64,000 bases of DNA from NCBI GenBank assembly GCA_034401795.1, contig CM067373.1, positions 91,656,996 through 91,720,995 of the forward strand. Direction: 5' to 3'. Shown here piece by piece: positions 56,913-64,000 of this stretch; within the stretch, counting starts at the first letter, position 1, and each line of letters begins with the position of its first letter. Under the pieces are notes generated by a model. The model searched no databases and was not told where the DNA came from. It worked only from the letters and a program-made list of their open reading frames with translations. This DNA comes from Chaetoderma sp. LZ-2023a (taxonomy: Eukaryota; Mollusca; Caudofoveata; Chaetodermatida; Chaetodermatidae). A program made the position numbers and the translations under genes.

Positions 56913-57594
56913 TGTACATATTTTATTGTCAATTAGTAAAATTGGATTACCTCCCAAGTCAAACTGACTTATATTCAACTCTCTAAAAGACAATAAAAAG
57001 GCGCTATGTTGCTGTTATAAGCTACTTAAAAACTTTACAGTAAAATGCAACTTGATATTTACATATGTACATTAACATTATTAATTTTTCAGCGATTTCA
57101 CTGCATCCATTACAAAAACAATAATGATTCTAATTACTGTACTCATGCCGTCAAAGGCTGGTCTAAGTATTGTGTTTGGTGCCGTCTGTTTGTTTGTCTG
57201 TCTCTGTCCGTGTGTTTGTTTGTCTGTCGCTGTATTCGAGCGATATATCCGGAGTCCAAGAAGTTAGAACCACCAAATTTGGTATATCGATTCATATTGT
57301 AGTATTGTCGAAGGCTAGGCAAAAATAGTATTCTCTTGGCCTGAAAATGGACATTCCTCGAGCAGGCCTCGAAATTTGGTGTAGCCAAACCAATAGTTTC
57401 CGAGATGGTTATGCAAAATCAAAATGTGCAGAGTGAAAATTAGGTTACATGAGTTCTTGATGTATTTTCAGATTACGCAAGCGTCTGGTACATAGCCGAA
57501 GTATTAGTTACGTGAATGAAATACCTGTAACCTATTATTAGCTTATGTAGATTCTGCAATTTTCAAGGCTTGTTCAAGACAATTGCGGAATCCT

Positions 57595-57950
57595 ATTTCT
57601 CAGTGAATCATATCACATGATAATCAACTATGTCACATGTAGACTGACATCAATAGTCCATCCTAAACATTTAATAGTCTGACAAGTTGTACGAATTGTG
57701 TGTTTTTAATATTTAATAAACATTTTGTTGAATATTTTGAAACTAGGTTGACTGGGCGCTATTGCTGCCTATGCCCTGTCAAATTAGTTTCAAAAATTTT
57801 CAACAGCTTACCGTTATAGTTTTGTGAAAATTGAGATTCAGATAGTGCAGAGATCGATTAATCCCATCACGGGAAAAGCAAGGCTGGAGCTTAGCTAGAG
57901 AGAGCGGGGCATAGCTAAAATTGGATTCCTCCATTGCAGAGGCTGGGTTT
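57595..57950. repeat. MITE family B, reverse orientation
   Basis: TACGAATTGTGTGTTTTTAA, TTTTGTTGAATATTTTGAAA, GCTATTGCTGCCTATGCCCT, TTTCAACAGCTTACCGTTAT, GATCGATTAATCCCATCACG and AGCGGGGCATAGCTAAAATT. Confidence 0.78.
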
Positions 57951-58034
57951 TGCGCGACCATTGACGCATTACGAATGATACATTGGCATATTAAGAATGT
58001 TGCATGATTATGTATTTGATAGTAATTTGCATAT

Positions 58035-58036
58035 AT

Positions 58037-58113
<77 letters not shown>
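58035..58113. repeat. (TA)n microsatellite
   Basis: About 37 uninterrupted AT units. Confidence 0.95.
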
Positions 58114-58116
<3 letters not shown>

Positions 58117-59320
58117 TCTAGGAGTCATGTGTTATAAATTAGCCTTTCACAGGCATATTGTTGTTGTGTGTTATATTATGATAGATCTGTTATGTTAATT
58201 TACCATAGTCTGAACAAATATCTATTATTTACGAAGAGGAAACAAATATATGATTGGTGCCATAAATATAGAAGTGTCTAATACACGGTGCGTGCCCATA
58301 CCAGTCCCATTCCATTGCATTTGCTGGAGATACAATGAACAGTTGACGGCCACAAGATTTTAGTCATCCATTAGAAAGCTTGCTTATCGTGAGTTGGCTG
58401 AAAAGGTATAGCTTCGAAGTTATATGGTTACAGTCACACAAATTGGCAAGCTCAAAAGATTAACATCGTTTTTCTAAGTTCGTGACTGTAGCCACATCCA
58501 CCATAATTCTTAAATGGCTATTATCACATTGTGGTTCCCATGAGAAGAGCGCCATATAAGGACGTCATTTCAGTCAAAGGTGTCATTATTTGCCAGAATT
58601 TTAAAATAAAAATTTTGAAGAATTTATTTCTATTCTATTATTTAACTGTCTGCCTGTTGCAAGCCATACAATAACGTCAATGGGCAATAATGCTGGACAA
58701 AATGTATATTTTGAAAACAATTTCACTGTACAAAATATTCAGCATATCCAGAGTTAAATTCCGTGGAAATCGTAGTCTGCAGAAGTTCAGCTGGCAGACA
58801 GTTAAGGGTACCTATGGTATGTCAATACTGCTTGAAATATCCGCTCTTTTGAGCGGCTTTTAGCAAATGACATCCATATTCATGTGTTATACACCCACTT
58901 AGATCAGATTTACGAAAAATGGCGCCTTTGGTCTGCTTGTCAGCAGTGGGTTATCGGAGTTCAGCAAAATATTTTATTCACAGCATATGCAGCAATCTTG
59001 AGTTAGTGTATAATATTGTGTGATAATATGTAGAGGTAATTAAGCTATTAGTTCCAGCCTTGCATTCCGTAGGGAAAACGGTTTGTTAATCCGCAGACTG
59101 TTGACAATCTGCTGGTTTCACATTAATTACATCAGTAACATCTTATATATATATATATATATAACGAGAGAAGGCGATCGTGCATGCACAGAGTGCTCTG
59201 GAACGTTTTCCCTATGGAACGCAACGCTGTTGCATACAAGTCAGCATAGAAATAACTTAACCTGTTTCCAAAGAAAACCAGAAACATGTTAGTTAGTACA
59301 ATTTTGAATACGATGTAAGA
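58114..59320. other. Intergenic, nothing recognised
   Basis: AT-rich with a short (TA)n at about 59143-59162. No gene-like frame or clear repeat. Confidence 0.5.
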
Positions 59321-59329
59321 AATGTGCTG

Positions 59330-59396
59330 TAATACTTTGGACTTAATTTGATTTGGAAGCCATTTCCAATCAAATTAAGTCCAAAATATTCACCAG
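59330..59396. repeat. MITE family B core palindrome, short form
   Basis: GTAATACTTTGGACTTAATT and TGATTTGGAAGCCATTTCCAA pair with TCAAATTAAGTCCAAAATAT. An arm of about 28 bp with a very short loop. Confidence 0.78.
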
Positions 59397-59914
59397 TATG
59401 TTTTATTTTGTTCTGAAAACATGTTAGGTTATTTCTGAGCTGTACTGTATTAATGTTTAGTGAATAATTTGACCATATGACCAATTTTAATGCTTAAGTT
59501 TTGTCTGCTACATGGTTATGTAAAAAATTTTCTTCTCATTCCATATCTACTGGTAAATTCATGCAGTAGATTAAACAAACACCTGTCATTTACTATTTCA
59601 TCGTAAATACAATTTTATTCTTTATTTTATCACGGCATCAATAAGTAAATAAACTCGTTCCATTAATGAGAGATTGTTTTGTTTAATGGTGTGCTTCTTA
59701 TCCCTTTAGTCATCGAACTGGGCAAGCTATAGCTTTTGTTGGTTCTGTAGTGGTGTTGAGAAAGGCCGAGATTTGCAGACCAAGAGATGTATGTATGTTT
59801 GACAAAGCTTATCACAGAAAGGTTCAATAATTGAGTTGTTCCTTTTAGGCTGGGCGGCATGCATGCACACACATACACACACCAAAAGAAATTTTTTTAA
59901 CAAGATGTTTTTAG

Positions 59915-61050
59915 CCAAGTGAGCTTATGCCATGGCAACTGTCTGTCCGTTGTCTCATCCGTTGTCTGTTGTCCGCCAACTTATATTTGTCAGGAAGCAT
60001 CCTTAGGCATGGGGATCCAAGTGTGTTCAAACGAAGCCGATCGACCAATATGGGTAGCGGCCATCTTGGATTTTGGCCGACTTCTGGAAACGTCTTTAAA
60101 AATCTTCTCAGAAACTGCTTGGGTGATCGATGCAAACCTCATGAAATATGATCTAGGGCAAGAGCTGAACCAAGTTTGTTCAAGGGAACTTGATTGGCCA
60201 AGTGGTTTGGCGGCCATGTTAGATGACCTAATTTTCGCGAAAACGACTTCTCCAGACCCGCTGAAAGGATCAGCCTGAAATTTGGCATATATGATTAGGA
60301 TTTAAGGGCATTAAGCATTGTTCAAGGGAAGTTTATCCGTCCGAAACATTGGGGCCGTGGACCAATTAAAATGTTGCCTGTTTGCTGGCCATATTGAATA
60401 TTTTTATCTGATGGATTTTGAAGCCGAAATTGGTTTTATATAGCTTTTGGGTTATTCTGATCTCAAATTTGTCATTTTCAAAACTGTCGGATAAACGGTT
60501 AGGCGGTCATCTTGGATTTTTTTCCCGCCAAAAATTCCCATACTAAAGCATTGGAAAATGTTTAATATCTTCTCTAGAACTACTTTGCCGATTTCAAGTA
60601 TATTTGGCAGGAAGAATCCTTATGGCATAGGGATCTAAGTTTGTTTAAAGGAAGCCGATCGGCCAATTTGACCGGCAGCCATCTTGGATTTTGGCTGATT
60701 TTTAGAAACGTCCTTAAAACCCTCGGAAACTGCATGGGGGATCGATTCAAAATATGAAACAGTTTCTGGAGCAACAGCTGAATCAAGTTTGTTTAAGGGA
60801 ACTTGATTAGCCAAATGCTTCGGTGGCTATCTTGGATGACCTAGTTTTCGTGAAAACGACTTCTCCAGGACCACGAAATTAAATTTGGGCAATATGATTA
60901 GGTACGAAGAGCCATTAATGTTTGTTCAAGGGAAGTTGATAGGTAAAAAAACATGGCCGCCGTGGACCAATTAAAATGTATCGTGTTTGGCGGCCATCTT
61001 GGATTTTATGGAAATTTCTGAGAAAATCATAGAAGACTACTTATTAACCA
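59915..61050. repeat. Two ~620-bp tandem units of a GCCATCTTGGATTTT repeat
   Basis: Landmarks AGGAAGCATCCTTAGGCATG (59991) and AGGAAGAATCCTTATGGCAT (60609), then CAAGGGAACTTGATTGGCCA and TAAGGGAACTTGATTAGCCA, CGAAAACGACTTCTCCAGA (both), and CCGTGGACCAATTAAAATG (both). About 75-80% alike by eye. The intact-looking frame at 59919-60278 is repeat-derived. Confidence 0.82.
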
Positions 61051-61439
61051 CTGGACCAATTTTAATAAAACTTGGTTAAATCTTCACAGAAATTAGACTG
61101 GTAAATTTTTCCAGTGGTCATCTCATTTTGTTCGTTTGTGGCAATGCGCTAATAATTCCAGGTGAGCGATACAGACCCCTTGGGCCTCATGTTCATTATT
61201 TTGAAGAAAAAGTGTCTGGTTACTCTATGACATCATGACTTCGTGTTCTGATATGACTGAGAGAATCTGACTCATCATCGTAGCCTTAATTTTTTTCTTG
61301 AACCCGTTGTGAGGCTTAAGTGTGCATTGAGTTAACAAATACCAAGTCATTTCCAAATTGGCAGTGAGCTTTTAGGTTCTCAAAAAACACATTTAATCTT
61401 CAAGCGGGCCAAAATCCGACCTTTTCAGTAGTCATGGAG

Positions 61440-61950
61440 AAAATTATTTGCAAACCAAGAGCTTTTTTTTTTAATTTGCCATTAGAATGACTGACTCGAT
61501 ATACCCCCTGTTTAAGACTATATGCTCGGCCTCAACGTTGCACAGGGGTGTAACCCACTGGTTGTCAATCCAGACATTTGGAGGGGCTAACCAAAGCATT
61601 ATGCACAACGCTAATAAATGACACTTGGAGATCGAATCAACCGAAATGGTGCTCACCCTGTGAGGATCCGCCAGGCAGGTGCAGCGCCGGGCTCCACGCC
61701 TCGAAGGAGCCCACCCTCAGCTACTGGAGTCCCATCAACTCGTCTTGTAGAGCCAGGGGACGAGGATGGAGAGCTACTGGCCAACCGAAAGAGAAGACCA
61801 AACCCAAAGAGAACCCCAGTATCAACATCATGCACTGGAACGCAGAAGGGGTTACCAACAAGAAATCAGAGCTCGAAAACACTGACTCGATATTTTCGCC
61901 ATTAATTTCAATGGTAAGCTTTTAAAAATAACCTGGCCTGTAAATAAACA
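61440..61950. repeat. MITE family A copy interrupted by a LINE 5'-end fragment
   Basis: The left half (TTTGCAAACCAAGAGC ... AGAATGACTGACTCGATAT) and right half (ACTGACTCGATATTTTCGCC ... AAATAACCTGGCCTG) are parts of one palindrome separated by 61502-61880. Confidence 0.78.
61502..61880 (+). mobile_element. 5'-end fragment of the same LINE as 35623-39416, with 13-bp target duplication
   Basis: Starts ACCCCCTGTTTAAGACTATA, matching the 5' end of the intron-11 LINE (there read on -), and continues through the leader (RINRNGAHPVRIRQAGAAPG) to the endonuclease start (NIMHWNAEGVTNKKSELE). It is flanked by ACTGACTCGATAT on both sides. It stops after GAGCTCGAAAA, whereas the LINE continues GAGCTCGAACAG. 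The missing part is the 3' end, the reverse of usual LINE truncation. Confidence 0.8.
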
Positions 61951-62394
61951 TTGAATAGGGAGATATGTAGATTTTCTTGACTATTCCAACACACGTCAAA
62001 GTGGGCAGAGGTTAGCTAGAAATAAGCGGGGAATAGTCAGGAAATGAATTCCTCTAATGAGAATCTTGGTGGGAAAAAACATTCTGTTGCTAATTCTGAA
62101 AATAATTTAATGTGAAGCCATGGCTGCCTTATTTTAAAAAAAATGAATTATCTCTATGAGCTCCATAAAATTTATAAACGACTTTTATAAACGACCAGTT
62201 TCCAGGGCTTGAAAAGAATGGAAAATCCAACATTTTCTGGTAAATGGTTAGAAAAAGTATGAAAAACTGAAATATTTTCAGGTGAAATTCTCAAATTTAC
62301 AATCTTGTCTTCAAAATATTGACGACCTTGGCTATCAATTCCTACAGTTTTATTTAAACCTTTCACCGATGAATTCCTCATATCTCATTTTCAA

Positions 62395-62500
62395 GGCAAC
62401 CATGCAGGAAAACTGTTGGATATTTTGAAGTTATTTTAACTGGAAGACGTTGGCTGAGGCAGCACCGCATATTTTCAAAATATTCAAAAGAATAAGTTTT
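62395..62500. repeat. MITE family B, diverged palindrome
   Basis: AAAACTGTTGGATATTTTGA and AGTTATTTTAACTGGAAGAC pair loosely with GCATATTTTCAAAATATTCA. It follows the CTCATTTTCAAGGCAACCATG landmark. Confidence 0.62.
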
Positions 62501-62639
62501 ATAGCGTAAAGAATCTACTTTTCCAGGGATTTGTCGGCGAGAAGAGTTAACAGGACATCGGTTTGGAAAAGGTATAGTAAAGGTATCCAAAAGCCTCCAG
62601 ACCACAAAAGCGGCTTGGCACCAATGTACAGACAACAAT

Positions 62640-64000
62640 AAAACAGGGCAAAAATGAGCAGAAGGAAACCAGCTGCAACTGCTCTAACCCTAAGATTGTT
62701 ACGATAAACATAGAAAATCTGAGAACAAACCATGCATATCTTAGTGAGCTGTTATCAGATAAGCAAACAATTGTATGTGTCCAAGAGCACTGACTTTTCA
62801 ACTATGAGTTGGACTCCATTTCAAAGACATTTCCACACCATGCTCGGATGATGGAGATCCAATGCTCCCCTGGCACAGATCGAAAGGTACAGCAGGTGTG
62901 ACTATCTTATGGCCCCAGTCCTTAAGCCACTGTATAGAACCCCTACCTGATGGCAGTAATCGATTAGTTGCGGTACGCATCAATGCAGAGCCTGAACCGC
63001 TCCTGCTCATAAATACATACATGCCTGCAGAAGGTACTCTCGACAAAACTACTAGCTACATCAGTGTACTAGATGAAGTTGCCGAACTAACACAGGAGTA
63101 CTCCGGAGCCTACACCTTACTGTGGATGGGCGATATAAATGGTATGTTGGGGAGAGTAAGGGAGAACAAAAATGACAAGCTACTAAAACAGTTCTGTCTG
63201 GAAAAGGGCTACAGAGTGTCTCCGTTAATGCCAAAGTTGCTGACATACCACCACTTCTATCGTGGTATTACATCGCAGCTGGATGCCTTCATCGAGTTAG
63301 CTGATCAGAACAGTGTTATAAAGGGAATTCATATGGACTCATGCAATCCGTTAAATCATAGTGCGCACGATGCAGTTACAGCCACCCTGTCTGTGCAGTT
63401 GAATGGATCCATACCATCAGTGACAAGCAGGAATGCGAGTTAAGCAGAGGGTGAATTGGGACAAGGTGGACATACAAAAGTACAAGCATCGTACCTCATC
63501 GGGACTGCAAAACCTGATAGACCTCTCCCGTCAGAATCTGTCTTCAGAGTTCCTGCTGCAGGCAATAAATGAAATCCTATATAATGCAGCAGTAGACGCC
63601 AGTCCGGCCAAAAAGAAGCAGTGGGTCAGATCACATTATAAATGAGATGCTATGCTGAAGCCATTTGTAGAATGTTCAAAGGCTGCACACTGGATATGGA
63701 AAAAAAGAAAGATGCCCAAAAGATGGGGAAGCAGCGGATACGAAGAAACATGCAAAAAAGGATCTTAAGGCAGCCCAAAGACAGCTTATTGCAGAAGAAC
63801 GAAACAGGCTGCACACAACCATAATGGACTCACGTCCAAGAGATCACAGCAAATTGTGCAGGCGATAAGACACTTAAGAGATAGCGGCCGGTATGTCTGT
63901 ATTAACTTCGGTATTGGGGGGGGGGAGCAGCACCACAGAGCCGGAGCTTTGAGCCCAGTACTTTGAAAATTTTGCTACGCCTGTTGATGATCAGACCTTT
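62640..64000 (+). mobile_element. LINE retrotransposon, endonuclease part, continues beyond window
   Basis: Begins within an APE-type endonuclease: NCSNPKIVTINIENLRTNHA, VCVQEH (with a stop after it), then in another frame LVAVRINAEPEPLLLINTYM, AYTLLWMGDINGMLGRV (the DxN box), SQLDAFIELA and NHSAHDAVTATLSV (an S-x-H-like end). It is followed by a linker with EERNRLHTTIMDSRP. Breaks lie near 62790, 62860 and 63440. The reverse transcriptase would follow past 64000. It differs from the LINE in intron 11. Confidence 0.8.
63912..63925. repeat. Poly-G run inside the LINE
   Basis: ATTGGGGGGGGGGAGCAGC. Several C/G homopolymers of 10-17 bases occur across the window, often in mobile elements. Confidence 0.85.

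Noticed and set aside
58800-58870. CCGCTCTTTTGAGCGG hairpin as a terminator
   Set aside because: Short chance hairpin in animal DNA; Rho-independent termination does not apply.
59919-60278. 119-codon frame plus overlapping frames on both strands
   Set aside because: All are inside the 620-bp GCCATCTTGG repeat and its second copy does not keep the frame open.

Overview
This is intron-rich animal nuclear DNA, AT-rich, packed with transposons and palindromic repeats. The repeat types (DIRS-type retrotransposons, a Penelope-type GIY-YIG fragment, APE/RT/RNase H LINEs, and gene-rich insertions) suggest a marine invertebrate, perhaps a mollusc. That is an inference and no species can be named.

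The one host gene I can support runs on the + strand from 850 to 46642. It is the 3' part of an ABCC4/MRP4-like ABC transporter. I place 14 exons with GT-AG junctions whose phases all fit. Together they give an open frame of 824 residues from the end of nucleotide-binding domain 1, through the linker and second membrane domain, to a complete second nucleotide-binding domain and a stop. Everything upstream lies outside the window. The gene looks functional even though its introns carry most of the window's parasitic DNA.

Layout. Introns 1-7 (947-9182) hold palindromic MITEs and a Penelope-type GIY-YIG fragment (5094-5480). Intron 7 (9414-14183) holds a decayed element with ~285-bp inverted terminal repeats (10584-13602), whose broken gene ends in a CXC-like cysteine cluster, and a near-perfect 111-bp-arm hairpin (13668-13892). 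Intron 10 (15436-27989) holds two nested DIRS retrotransposons, each with inverted ends and a diagnostic internal complementary region. The inner copy (17218-24360) interrupts the gag gene of the outer copy (15651-27179). Intron 11 (28080-44282) holds ~151-bp tandem repeats (28.9-29.8 kb), an unrecognised GC-richer stretch, and a compact virus-like gene cluster (about 34.1-41.77 kb). That cluster is split by a ~3.8-kb LINE (35623-39416) with a 15-bp target duplication. After the gene (46643-64000) there are only repeats, MITEs, microsatellites, a 5'-end LINE fragment inserted in a MITE (61.5-61.9 kb), and the start of another LINE (62.6 kb to the window end).

The strongest candidates for something undescribed are the virus-like cluster and the long-TIR element. 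In the cluster, adjacent genes overlap by 4 bp or lie 2-41 bp apart, there are no introns, and it includes a SAP-like micro-ORF and a small Cys-rich ORF. All identifications are by reading the sequence. No database search was possible.
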